DNA of 64,000 nucleotides from Vitellaria paradoxa. Lineage: Eukaryota; Streptophyta; Magnoliopsida; Ericales; Sapotaceae. Below the pieces are notes generated by a model that was given only the letters and a program-made list of their open reading frames with translations, did not search any database and was not told the origin of the DNA. Below, piece by piece: positions 48,291 to 60,446 of this stretch; position 1 is the stretch's first letter; each line of letters starts with the position of its first letter. The DNA lies in NCBI GenBank assembly GCA_019916065.1, contig CM034242.1, positions 15,529,845 through 15,593,844 on the forward strand, in the 5' to 3' direction. The position numbers and the translations under genes are program-made.

Positions 48291-49504
48291 TAATTAACTG
48301 AGCACTCTAGTAATTTTAGCTCCCTTTGACCATTTCTTTTGTTACTATTGTTGTTTCGAGCATTACTGTTTTTGAATATTGATTGTCTTAACCTACACTG
48401 AATGGCTTCAATTAGCCTTGTCAACTCATTGTCATAACTCGTATAAGCCATTTCTACCATTCTTTTCATTGATTTAACACTCTTCAACACCCATTTAGAC
48501 ATCAACTTCTTTGTAGTAGCACAACCCCCTGTGATAAATTATCGTTCACATTTCCCAGCAACAATTTACCACCATTATTGCTATCCTTGACTACTGGTTC
48601 CAGATAAGCTAATGGACAATAGTCCATGGTCTCTTCTTTTGTCTCTTCCCAGTGTTCAGTGTTGGCCTCTTTAGTCTCCTAAAGAAAAAAAACGCACGAC
48701 TTCTCTCTTGCTAATGGCCTAAGCTCCCAAGGTCTATTCTCAACCAAAGTTGTATCACCCTTCCTGATGGTAGAGCAAAAAAAAGAGGTTGAATAGATGC
48801 CCTCTCGGTAGCCTAAGATCAGACAATTATAATAGGAACTAGGCATACCTGAAACTAGTTGTGACTCCCCTGTATCTACCCAGTGTTGACTAGTCGGAAC
48901 TCCTCCTAAGAGAGATCATGACCCTCTTTCCTCCTTGAAGCCCTATCCTCTAAATGCCCCATTCCAACAACCATTCCATCTTCCCCAGAGATTGGCAGAA
49001 AGTTAAAAAAGAAGGGGATGGAGAGTTTACTTGATAACTAGTGACCGACCTCGAGGAATAGGTACAAGGTAAACTGGGCTCTGAAATATCCCAAAATAGC
49101 TGGCTGTAATAGGATGAAGCCCACCTCTTGCTTCTGTAACAATGTAATGTTGCTTGGGCCTTTGATGAGAGCTAGAAAACTCTTGATTCACAAAAGAAAG
49201 ATTAGGCCCACTAAATTTGCTACTAAAATGATTTGGACCTCCTAGTTGGCCCACAATTCCTTTCTCTTTACGACTATTGATCTTTTTCGGCTCAACATCC
49301 TCCCTATTAGTTGTTTGACCCAATTTCTATGGTCTGGCCAATACATTCAAAATATCTACCATCTGCTTCCCTTGTCTATTAGAAGCTCCCACGTTGACTT
49401 CTCATGAGCCATGCAAGAGTGTTTCCTCACGTGCTTACTTCACCTTCTTATCTAACGCCTGTCTCGCTTATTATTGGCAAGATTTAGCTTGTTTTTTGAC
49501 AAAT

Positions 49505-52500
49505 TGTGAGAATGAATGGAATTTCTTGATTCCCTCTGGGTCTCAGCTCATATATTTATATTCAAACTATCATATACAAGTTAGGAAAATAGAATAACCT
49601 AAACTAGGAAAGAGAATAAATAAGTCTTAGTCTTAATCCTATTTTTATATTTACAATCTTTTCTTATACTCTCCCTCAAGCTAAAGCGTATATATCATAC
49701 ATTCCAACCTTGTTACAAATGTATCGAACCCGAGACCTTCCCAGAGCTTTTAGTAAACAAATTAGCAAATTGATCTTCGGATTTAACATGATTGGTCTTG
49801 ATAGTGTTTTGAATGATCTTTTCTCTGACAAAATGACAATCTACTTCAATAAGCATGGTCCTCACATGAAATAGTGGATTGGAAGCAATATGAACAACAA
49901 CATGGCTATCACATAAAAGCTCCATGGGATGCAGGTTATGAACTTCCAATTCTTTCATCATTTTCCGTATCCAAAGTAACTCACATAATATTTGAGCCAT
50001 GGTTCTGTATACTCTGATTTTGCACTTGACCTTGTTACTATCGTTTGCTTCGTACTCTTCTAAGACACTAAATTACCTCCAACAAAGATGCAATAATCAG
50101 TAGTAGAATATCTATTTGATAGAGATCCTTTCCAATTTGTGTATGTATACTTCTATACTAAAATATGTCATTATCCTAATATAACAAGCCTTTTCCAAGT
50201 GCTCTATTCAAATATCTTAGGATCCGGACAATTGTATGCCAATGACTAGTACAAGGAGATTCTAGAAACTAACTAATACTCAAATGAAAAAAAAATCTGG
50301 TTTCATCACAATTAAGTAGTTAGTTTGCTAACCAACCTTTTGTATTGACTAGGATTGTCCTTTATTTTGCACTAGCTTCGCATCGGAATCTATTAGTGTC
50401 CATAGATTTAGAGCTAAGCATATTTGTATCAGATAACAAGTCTAGAACATATTTCTTTTGAGAAAGAGTAAAGCTTTGCATGGTCGAGCTATCTTAATAC
50501 CCAAGAAGCATTTCAACGACCCCAAATCTTCAGTGCTGAATTAACTTTGAAAGAAATATTTCAACTCAGTGATACCCTGGGTATCATAGCTTGTTATAAC
50601 AATGTCATCTACATATACTAATAGCTATATTTTTCTATGAGTAGAATGACGATAGAAGGTAGAATGATCAACATCACACCAGTCAATCCAACTTTCATAG
50701 CCACAGTAGTGAACCTACTAAACCATGCACAAGAGGAATGTTTTAGGCCATATAAAGTTTTTCGAAGCTTAAAACCTAACTTTGACTCCCCTAAGCAAAA
50801 AACCCTAGAGGTTGCTTCATATAGATTTCTTTTTCGAAGTCGCCATGTAAGAAGGCATTCTTGACATTTTGTTGATGAAGGTAAATTGATGAAATTTTCG
50901 CCATAGGAGAGAAAGTCTTAGAGAAATTCAAGCTATAAATCTATGTATACCAACCAATTGGGCTTTCAATTTGTCTGGAGAACCATCAAGATGGACCTTC
51001 ATTGCATATAACCCATTTATAGCCAACCATAGACTTTCTGAAAAGATACTAAGTTCATGTATCATTTGCTTTCAGAGTAAACATTTCATCTTCTATAGCA
51101 GTACTCTACTCAGAATGAGAAAGAGTTTCATGCATAGAGTAGGAATAAATATAGAAGATAAAGAGGAAGCAAGGGCATGATACAAGGATGATAAGGCATG
51201 ATAGGAGACAAATTTTGAAATTTGATGAGCAGTACAAATACGTTTACCTTTCTAGAGAGCGGTAGGCAAATCTAAGTCATTAGTAGGTTATGTAGACGCA
51301 AAAGAAGATATGAGAGTGACAAAAGCTTCTGGAGGTGCAACTAACTTTCATTGTGCGTAAACTTGCAAATCAGGATGAGAAAGACAATTGGAAGGACACT
51401 GCAAGAGTGGTAGAGAAGGTAGACTTTTAGTGGTAGAAAGAACTGGTAAAGGGAAACCCTTAACAAGAGAAGAAAAGAATAAAAATGAGAGAAAAAGGAG
51501 ATGGACTTGAAGAATGTAACATTAGTATAGACAAGATATCGATTAAGGGATGGACTGTACCACTGGTCAACCTCATGGTCAAATTGATGAACAAATGCAA
51601 CACATTGAAATATACGAGGAGGAACAGGATACAAGGGTTGTTTGGGAAACAAGATGGAATGAGGGGACTTACTATTTAGAACTGAAGAAATCATCATATT
51701 AATTGAGTGACAAGCAATGAGTATTGCATTACCGCAATAATTTTAGTGACATGTTTGAATCAACAAACATCAGGTAGTTTTAACGAGATGCAAATTCTTC
51801 CTCTCAACAATCTTATTTTTTTTGTGTAGTGTAAGGACAGGATGATTGCTGAATCATACCAAATGAGGTCATGAAATCAATGAATAGTTTTTAAAAATGT
51901 TCCTTCGCATTATCACTACGGAGAATTTTGATGGGTTTGCCAAATTGAATTTGAATTTCAATAAAAAAGATATAAGAGAGAAAATAATTCAGAACGATCT
52001 TTAATTAAATATAACCAAGTAGTTTGAAACCCTAATTTAGAAATCAGACAACTTGGTCCCCAAATATTTGAAGAACCAAATGAAATGGATGTGAAGCCCT
52101 ATTATTAATCCTAGGAGGAAAGGAAGCACGATGTTGCTTGCTTGGTTGACATAACTCACAATTTAAAAATTTCAAATAACACAAATTAAGAACCATTGTC
52201 TTCAACTGTGTAAGAGAGGAATGACCAAGGAGGTAATGAATATCAAGAGGAGAAGTAATGGCTGAACATGTTGTAGAGATTAGACTAATCTTATCATTTG
52301 TTTTCATATCCTGAATGATAATAAAATTAGGAAAAAAAGGTGACTGAACAATTTAATTGCTTAGTAAGTTTGTTGATAGATAGAAGATTAAAAGAAAAAG
52401 ATGGCACATGTAAAATCAAAGGTAAAGGTAAAGTAGATAAAGAATGGATTGTACCAATGTTCCCAACTAGGTTGGTAGATCCATTAGTTGTAGCGATGAG

Positions 52501-54218
52501 AGATAGAAGATGAGTTTTGAAGATTTGAAAATAAGTGAGGTATATCAGACATATGATTTGAAGTACCAGAGTCAAGAGATCTAGGATGTAGGAGGGCATG
52601 TAGAAAGACAAGTACATGATTACCTTTGTGTGCAAGAGAGGCTGTGGGAAGAGATGACTGTTGAGCTACCTGATATTGTAGGAACTTAAAATACTCCTTG
52701 CCAGAAATAATCACAGGTGTGGATGATCCAGCTTTATTGCAATTAGGTCCATTGTTACTTGTGCCATATGGGCTGGCTTATCATATAATTTCAAACATTT
52801 TTTGCGAAGATGTCCAATCTTTCCACAATAAGTGCACTTGGACCGAGATCCTATAGCTTTGTTATTGCAATCTTCACTATGATCATCGCAAGAATCATGC
52901 CCATCAAAAGGTTTAGGAGTAGTGGTTTGACTAGCAAAGGTGGACCATATGGACTTGGATTTACTTGAAGTAGAATGTTAGGATGCAACCATTAGAATTT
53001 GAGAGTATGTCTTAGCTAAAGATGGAAAAGAGACTCCTCTAAGTATCTGTGCTTGTAGGAGTTCAAAATTTGGATCAAAACCTGCAAGGAACTTGAGGAC
53101 AATTGTTTGTTCGTGTTGTTTTTATATCTCATTAATATTGGTAGACAATAGTTGAAGTGCGTTTTAATTCTTCCTACGTCTTCTTTAGGGTTGTAGAGTA
53201 TTGAGTGATGTTTTTGCTAGATTATTGAAGTTTGAAGAAGTCACTGGATATGCTATAGAGTTGGCTAAGATTTCTAGAGTACAATAGTTGAATGTACTCC
53301 TTGATCTCCTTGCAGGCCTCTAGACGAATGCATAGATTTGCAATTTTAGCCTTCATAGAGTGCCATAATAGGCTCATAATGTTAGCGTCATCTTAAACCG
53401 AAGAGTCATAGGAGGAATCGGAAGACGCTAATGCAGAGTTGGTGAGATGTTTTTGTTTGCTTAGTCCAGTCAAATCAATTTTAATTGCTTTGGATCACTG
53501 GAAATAATTTTTCTCGTTCAACTTTTAGGTAATGAACCAATTTGACCAATTGTTGGAATCAGTTGCCTTTGATGTTGTTGGAACAACGCTAGTGACAGTG
53601 CTCAATTTAGAAGTCATAAGTGGTAGGATTGATCACAAAGAAGATGATCTAGGGTTTTTCATTAGCTGGAAAGGTCGTTGTCGCTGGTTGGGGAGGTCGT
53701 CAGCAATTGATGACTTCAATTGATGATTGGAGAGGTCATTGCCAAGGCTGGATTAGAGACGATAGGTCAAACGACAAGAATTGGCGGCGATGATGACAAA
53801 GGACAATTGACGCAATTGACAATGCAATTGTTGAGGTCACCAAAGGTTGATGGTTGAGGACGATGGGTATTGACAAGGTCGATGCGTGCTTAGGGCAACA
53901 AGACTGATGATGATGGCCGATGATGCTGAGTTGAGATGATTTCGGTGATGGCGAGAGGAGGATGATGGTGATATGTGATTCTTGATACAAACACAAGGAT
54001 CAAGGAGAGAGAGATGGAGAGAATTAAGATCTCTGCTTTGATACCATATAAAAATTGTGAGAATGGATAGAATTGCTTGATCCTTTTAGGTCTTAGCTCA
54101 TATATTTATATTCATGCTATCATGTATAAGTTAGGAAAATAGAATAACCTAAACTAAGAAAGAGAATAAATCAGTCCTAACCCTAATCTTATCTTTATTT
54201 TTGCAACTGTTTCTAACA
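49505..54218 (-). mobile_element. Complete-length but degenerate Ty1/copia element
   Basis: LTRs lie at 54218-54056 (5', 163 bp) and 49668-49505 (3', 164 bp), about 85 percent identical, beginning TGTTAGAA or TATAAGAA and ending CATTCTCACA. A primer site (ATGGTATCA) lies at 54047-54039, and a polypurine tract GCTTGAGGGAGAG abuts the 3' LTR at about 49681-49669. Order on the minus strand: gag with zinc knuckle CTYCGKIGHLRKKC (about 52842-52800), protease DSGTSNHMS (about 52577-52551), GAG-pre-integrase (HYLLGHSSLTQLKTM, 52236 down), integrase (about 51990-51390), RT with YVDD (about 50615) and RNase H (50000-49713). Stops are in all domains. I see no 5-bp target duplication. Confidence 0.9.
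49713..50000 (-). pseudogene. copia RNase H, C-terminal end of pol
   Basis: ELLCDSHVVVHIASNPLFH then IEVDCHFVREKI and TNHVKSEDQFANLFTKS are the conserved tail of the copia polyprotein. This piece is open for 95 codons, but the upstream RT is interrupted. Confidence 0.85.
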
Positions 54219-54534
54219 TTTTCTACATTCAGTTGGAAGTCGCTTGACCCAGACCAGAATGTCATGGACAACCTCCCTTCTCAATCTTAATTGCTGCTAG
54301 AATGCCCATCTTGTCGCCATGCACCTTAATCTTAGTCCACCGGTAATGCTTGGCATCCCTAGTTGCTTCATCTACCCCAAGAAAACCACCACAAGCCATC
54401 ACAGGTATCTCTCAAAAACATTCATGCCCCACATATGAACTCAGGGGCCCATTATCTTCTAATCATATGCCAAAGGTTGATAAAAAGGGTGAAAATTCCA
54501 AACCCACACAATCACACACATAGTGAAAGTAATC

Positions 54535-55350
54535 ACACAAAAGAATAACGAGGAAACCCTATCACAGGGAGAAAAACCTCTATTTACAATCCCACTATCA
54601 ACGGGTTACAAGACTCTACTCAGACTCTCTACGAATCACTCGCACGAATCCTTTCGTCACTCTTGCTCGAATCACTCGATAAACCCTACAAGTAGGCTTT
54701 CTGCCTCACACAGAAAGTGAAAAGAAAATACAAGATGAATTTAGAGAAAGAACATGAAAGCTCTCAATCCTCAAAGACTCTTTCTCTAGGTCCCTACAAT
54801 ATGTTCTCCCACCTCCTTACAATAACAGAGTTGGTTTCACATATATATAGGATTACAAAGTTGCCCTAGTTTGGCAAAATAGGAAATTGAATCCGAACAA
54901 AATATTCATAGCTCGATCCCTCGCACTCCCATCCTCCAGCTTGCGACCTGCACTAGAATTTTTGCGCTTTAGGAAATAACACTGGCGCACCCTCGCGCTC
55001 CCATCCTCCAGCCTGCGGACCTCACTGGAATTTCTGAGACACCTTGGCGCACCCGCGCGCTCCCTTCGGGCTGCCTGCGTGCTTAGGGCGCACCCGCGCG
55101 CTCCCCGCGCCGTGCCTGCGAGGTACACTGGAATTCCATTCATGTTCCAGAAGGCTGCGTCCAAATTCCATTAGGTTTTGTAATCCTTCACACCAATTAG
55201 AATTCTTCAAAATCTTGGTCAACTTGATTCATTTTATCTCCTTAATTGTTTAGAATTCTTCAAATCTTCAATTTGCATCACTTTAGGAAACTTGAATAGC
55301 ATTCCTAATTTAACTAAGATTTTGATTGGATTTGCCACAAGACTTTACAA
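54535..55350 (-). repeat. Solo LTR-like sequence, copy 1
   Basis: It shares with 62325-63065 the U5-like ATCAACGGGTTACAAGA and AGGAAACCCT..CA..GG blocks and the TCTTCAATTTGC end (as read on plus). A minus-strand TATA box (CCTATATATATG, about 54852-54841) indicates minus-strand transcription. A GC-rich U3-like part (54985-55125) contains GCGCACCCGCGCGCTCCC-type units three times. No internal retroelement genes are adjacent, so it is a solo LTR or LTR relic. Confidence 0.65.
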
Positions 55351-56131
55351 AGGAAAGCACCCCTCAAGCTGCTCCTTTCCCATGTCTGCTTCTCTGCAAT
55401 TTCCGGCCTTGGAAAGATAAAAGGAAACCTTCTTTCTCCCAAATCTTTAGCCCCTGATCCCCCGGTACTTTTCAGATTTTGTCTATTCACCGGTTGACCT
55501 CCCCAACCTCCACCAACCTTAGCTTTGGTCCACCGACCCAACCAATCAAACAACGAGACTAGTTATTCCTACTCTTCTCAAATTTGCTCCCTCAGCTACT
55601 AAAAAAATACTCCCCCATTCATAACTTTAGATACATGTCCCCCCTCCTCTTAACGTGGTACATTTTTTTTATAAGCATGAAAACACAAATCAAGGATGTG
55701 GAAAATACTTACTACCAAGAGTTTTGTTCACGTGATATTTAATGCTTCAGATTGTAGTATATGTGTGCTAATCACTAGTAATGGTTTTAGTTGTTCAAAA
55801 CATCTGTGATTTTTTAATTATTCTCTTGATGGAGAAATGTTTACTAGTTTGAGATGCGTCAACATAATCCAGACTTTTCATTTGATCAACCACTTTGGTA
55901 AAATCATTCTAGTTTTAGCATCATTGGTGTAGTTCGGGCTCTGTTCAAAGCCTATTGGCCATAAAAAGATGGTTGTATTGTTGCTAAAATTGCTATAATT
56001 TCATGTATATATTTTGTTTGCATTCTCCTATTTTTTAAATTATTGATTCGGGTAATTTTTTATTACTTTTCTCATGTTTCGGCAGAACAAAGTGGGGAAT
56101 TATTCTTTTTATTTTTCTTTTTAAAACACAG
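55351..56131. other. End of SKIP8-like intron 2
   Basis: There is no gene. It ends with a T-rich tract and ACACAG before the exon 3 relic. Confidence 0.5.
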
Positions 56132-56289
56132 TTACAATGCAGTTATAATGAAATGGTAGGGTGAATTGGCGTGGCAACCTGGTGTTGAGTTCCGAGTAAT
56201 TGATGTACGGCCAAGGGTACTGACTGATATGGCGTGGGATGTGGTTCCTGGTGCATCATCACAGCTCTTTGATGGCGCTTTGATGGAGA

Positions 56290-59200
56290 GGACCAACAAA
56301 TTGTGCTGGGTTAAAAAGGAGAGAAAAAAATAAAAAAAGAAAATACAAAACAAAACAAAAAGAAAGAGAAATGACCATGATAATTTGATACAGCTCTATT
56401 TGTTGTTAGGACAGAGGAGTTGAAAAATCTCTATGATTTTCCTTTGGAAGATCTTGCATGATAATCTTTTTTTTTCCCTCAGTTTTGGCTGTTTGCTACT
56501 GAAGCGGTTTTCTAATTTTTGATTTTTAATCATCTTTCCTTTGTTTCCCCCCCCATTGATTGATTATTTTTGGGGTTGTGTATCTTCTTGCTTCACCTTT
56601 CAAGTGTGCTTCACCTTCACCATGAAGTTTATAAATCTTTGATTGTGTTGGTTTCACATCCGTGTGCTCCTATGATACAGGAAGGGGCTCTCTTTAGACT
56701 ACCGTGCTTGTTTAAGCTTTTAGCAAATATAATACATAGGTCAATTGTTTTTATATTCGCATTCTGCCTCTTGTACTCTATTACTTGGGTCTAAAATCAA
56801 GCAGAAAAAGCTAAAGATGCATTTTTATTCTTCGTGCTGCTTTTTTTTTTTTTGGGTGTATCTTGAAATGCTCCCAAAGCTGTTTTTCTATATATATGGT
56901 GGTTGAAGTATGCTGTGCTCCTTATATCCTACGGTAAGTGGGGAAACTATTGTTATTAGGTGATGGAAACTTGGAATAATGTGCTCCCTTAATTTAGTCA
57001 AAAGTAATTAATTAGTTTGTTGGAAATTTGAGACTTTAATTGAAAAAATTTAGCTTGAATGTACTGTAACTAGTGATGTGGTTGTCATATGTGAAGTCGT
57101 GAATAAGCAAGCCTATGTATAGCTGAAAATTGATGAGAAAGAACATATAAAGTAAAATAAAAGTTTAAATCCAAACAATGAACATCTCATTAAAAATTCA
57201 GAATTTGGTGAAAAATAGGTTTGAAGACATGAGGGATACAAGTTGAAACCCTCTAGACCTAGAGAGACTTTGAGACAAAGAATGCAAATAGATGCAGGAG
57301 CCCTCAGTCTAATACAATGGGCAATCTCAGATTCTATTTTTCCAAGAACAATGAGAGCAAAGAAATGAAAGGAGTGACGAACCATATTCTCCGTCACACA
57401 TGAATTCCAAGGAGATGGCAAGGTAAAATTTAAGAAACATCAGCCTCTTAGAGATGAGATTTTGAGAATACGAAGATGAAACACAATGAGATTTTGGATG
57501 AATATTTCACTAGATTTATGGGGCTTGTGAATTATGTAAAGAAGTTATGGTAATTTTAATACTGATTTGAGAATCTTTGAGAAAATTCTAATCCTATGAT
57601 TAGAGAAAAAAAAATCATTCTCAGTTGACTATTTAAGAATTGATAGGCTTATTGAAATCTTTTGAGCGAAGGTATTGAAGGGGGAAAAAAAATAAAGATC
57701 TCCCTCTGTTGACTATCTAAAGATTGATAGGCTCATTGAAATGGGAGAGTTCCAAAATAACACACTAGTATCCAAATCTAACAATAATCAACTAAAAATA
57801 AGTAACATCTATACTCCAATTTCAACTCAAAATTAACATCCACCATAGACACAATGATTTGTTAAAACTCCTTTAAGTTTAAAGGAGAAATAATTCTGGA
57901 TCCTTGAGTGGATTAAATAAAAAATCTTCACTGTATATAAAAGAGGTTATAAGATATCTAAAGGAAAGTATTACAAACTTCCCTAACCAACAATCCATTG
58001 ATATACTTGTATAAAATACACCTTAACCTTACTTGTTAGACATTCGACAACTCACTTCAAGTAGTGAAAAAATAGACCTTTGCAGCAATCAAATAGATTT
58101 GAGCCAAAAATTAAGAGATTTGAGCCAAAGATGATGAACAAGGTCAAGATCAGTCCAAACTTTTGCCCATCATCATCCTTTTGGATATTTGCTCAATAAG
58201 GTGAGGGTGGGCTACGCAGGTTTTAAAAGCTAAGAGTTGAGAAAAGATTTTAGCTTTTTATATCAAAAGAAGAGGGTAAAAATGACATTTAACAGATTTT
58301 AAAAAATTTTACGCGACAATAGGAGCAGCTCTTAGGTAAGAGCTTTCCTTCTTATATTCACGAAGAACACTATAGACACACTATCTTACAGAACTCTTTT
58401 TTTCAAAGATTAAACAGGATGCTCGTGGGGAAGAGCTTCTGTAGAACACAACCATACTCTTTTCTTCTTCTGATCTTCTCCCAACCATTCTTAAAGATTC
58501 GCTAACACTCTTTGACTTGTGTTAGTGAATCATTTCAATAACAATGTGACATTTTTGAAAGAACAATTAAAAATAAAGTGTTTACTTGGAGATTGCCAAT
58601 TAACAAACCTTATGCAGATACTAATAAAATGTTTTGAACGAAGGTTGAAATGCCAGTTAATTTGAAACATCTATTGAGAGTGCATTAATTTCAATCTCTA
58701 GTGAAAGTTAAGAAATGATTTATTTTATCTCCAAGAAGCCACATAAGATGCAACCCGAAAGCTAGTATGTGATGATAAGCATTGCAAGAAAGCTGGCCAT
58801 GATGAAAAAGATCATAAAAGGCATCCGCAAATGTTTCAACTGTAATAGGTCTTAGCCACATGTGAAACGATTTTGGATTGTAGAATAAGCAGCAAGAATA
58901 CTTATTTTATGGTTGTCATAAGGTTTTAGAAAAAGAACAAAAGAGGAATAGAATCTGGACAAGAAGTGTAAAAATCACATGACAAACAGTAAATAAGCTT
59001 TCTAAGGGGGCATTTGGAGTTTAGAAAAGTTCCCAAAAAAGAAAAAAAATTAGTGTTGAAGTAATGTAAAATTGACATTTCATAAAATTTGATTGGAATA
59101 AATTAAAAACTTTTAGAGTTTTTCAGGAGGTTACAGTGAAAAATTCATTGCAGGAGACTAAATTATAGAGATTAATGATTTTAATTTTATCAGCATTTAT

Positions 59201-59508
59201 TTGATTATATTAATAAATATTGTTAATTGAATCAATAAAAGTTATTTTTTTTGAATTAATCAATACTAATGAAATTCACAGTTATTGATGTCCACACTTC
59301 AGTTGTTGTAGAGAATTTTCACTGCAGCCTTTTGAAATTGGGTTTTTCGAAAAAATTTAATACCCCAAATGAAAGTCATTTTGGGGAATGGCAGAGCCAA
59401 TGGAGATTAAAGGAAAAAAGAGCATTAAAGTTTAGACAAAGAAGCAGAATAGAGTCGTCTATAATCGTGTTCCTCACTTGGAGGAGGATTTGGTTAGGGT
59501 TGGGCAAC
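56290..59508. other. Intergenic, no gene seen
   Basis: AT-rich. A duplicated phrase, GTTGACTATYTAA.GATTGATAGGC, occurs at about 57623 and 57709. A minus-strand frame of 102 codons (57421-57113) has no recognisable family. The phrase GATTTGAGCCAAA is repeated near 58096 and 58121. Confidence 0.5.
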
Positions 59509-59825
59509 TTAGGTGGTATTTGGTTTATGTTTTTATTTTTTATTTTTTATTTTTGTTTTATGTGTTAAAATCTTAAAACAAATAAATAGAAAATGTTTTA
59601 TTTTTCTTGTTTTGAGATTTTTTTTTGTTAAAAACTTTCAAAATAATTTTTTATCATTTTTTATTTCATGTGACAGTCATTTTTTATTTTCAAAAATAAA
59701 TTTTAAAAACACAAGTAATTAAATATATTTTGACCTGTTTTCTTTATTTTTAAAAATATAAAATAAAAAATGAATTTAAAACAAAAAAATAAAAAACAAA
59801 AACAAAAAATAAAAAAAAAACTAAA
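59509..59825. mobile_element. AT-rich MITE with GGTATTTGGTTTATG-type end
   Basis: The left end GGTGGTATTTGGTTTATG pairs with the complement of the right end AAACTAAATGAACCC. The interior is almost pure A/T runs that fold back on one another. It is about 315 bp and non-coding. Confidence 0.5.
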
Positions 59826-60401
59826 TGAACCCTTGGCTTTTCGAGCATTAGGTATGCTTTGCACGCTTAACCATGAAATCCTATCAGAATTTGGTACTTA
59901 TATGACTTTAAAATTCAATTTATTTATTTATTTTTTTTTTCTTATTTAAAGCATTTGTTGAGAATTAAAGTGACACGTTTAGAGCACTTGGGAGGAAGCC
60001 AAGATGCAAAAGGGATCATCTCCTGCTGTTATTATGCAGCAAATTCCCGCTCACAAAGCTAAGATTCTGTTTGGGAGGTTTGAATTTTTGGCTACTTAAT
60101 TTTTGATTTTTTTAAATAATTAAATTTATTTTTTACATTTTATTTTTTTAAATCGTAAAGAATAATAATATTTAACAAAAAAAATTAACTATTAAATTAT
60201 TATTATTATTAATTATTTTTTTTAGCTTTCGAAGCGCAGAAAATGCTCGCATTTTTCTTCCCAAAGTAAGGCTCTGAATTTTTTTGAAGACCCATCAGGA
60301 AATACAAAAAAGATCTAGGGAATCTTTCAGCAGATTCTCTGAAAATCTGAAACTCGTGGCTGTTATCTGTTCTCTGCTCCTCCCTTCCCGTGTCACAGGC
60401 A

Positions 60402-60444
<43 letters not shown>

Positions 60445-60446
60445 CG
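59826..60446 (+). promoter_or_regulatory. Presumed promoter and 5' UTR of the small plastid protein gene
   Basis: A leader of about 180 bases with balanced composition precedes the ATG. It contains a GA microsatellite (about 60404-60439). No clear TATA box is seen. Confidence 0.4.

Larger units (their letters stand above)
45920..54480 (-). mobile_element. L1-type LINE, degenerate, split by a copia element
   Basis: Read on the minus strand in two blocks. Block 1 (54480-54219) has ORF1-like residues (CGGFLGVDEATRDAKHYRW). Block 2 (49504-45920) has the ORF1/ORF2 junction region (LKLLECSVNY, about 48305-48280), an endonuclease with LQETKM (about 47810), the inter-domain region (46881-47269: FPLFLDCGVAKLGPKLFRF) and RT (46696-46412: FSKEEVKGALFNLNGDEALR), ending in shreds of the RT palm near 46350-45980. 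Stops and frameshifts are throughout. The copia element 49505-54218 sits between the blocks. Confidence 0.75.
42352..56270 (+). pseudogene. SKIP8-like F-box/NTF2-fold protein gene, disrupted
   Basis: Exon 1 (start at 42352 or 42412, to 42552) encodes the F-box MEQLVPEIMTHILSYLDYFS...AWKALYHK. Exon 2 (44850-45045) continues with DFTLELGTLTPVNGWKAYYA to NADYVSYVFASG. Exon 3 (from 56132) has YNAVI, GVEFRVIDVRPRVLTDMAW and, in the +1 frame, VHHHSS at 56251-56268. This order matches plant F-box protein SKIP8, an SCF adaptor with an NTF2/SnoaL-like domain. It is broken: TAG in frame at 56157-56159; exon 2 ends in phase 1 but exon 3 needs phase 2; and the last block is out of frame after an apparent deletion of about 25 codons near 56238. 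Intron 2 is 11 kb, filled with a LINE, a copia element and an LTR. A functional copy presumably exists elsewhere. Confidence 0.75.

Noticed and set aside
57113..57421. 102-codon minus-strand frame
   Set aside because: No recognisable motif, no splice context. Kept only as a remark in the intergenic entry.
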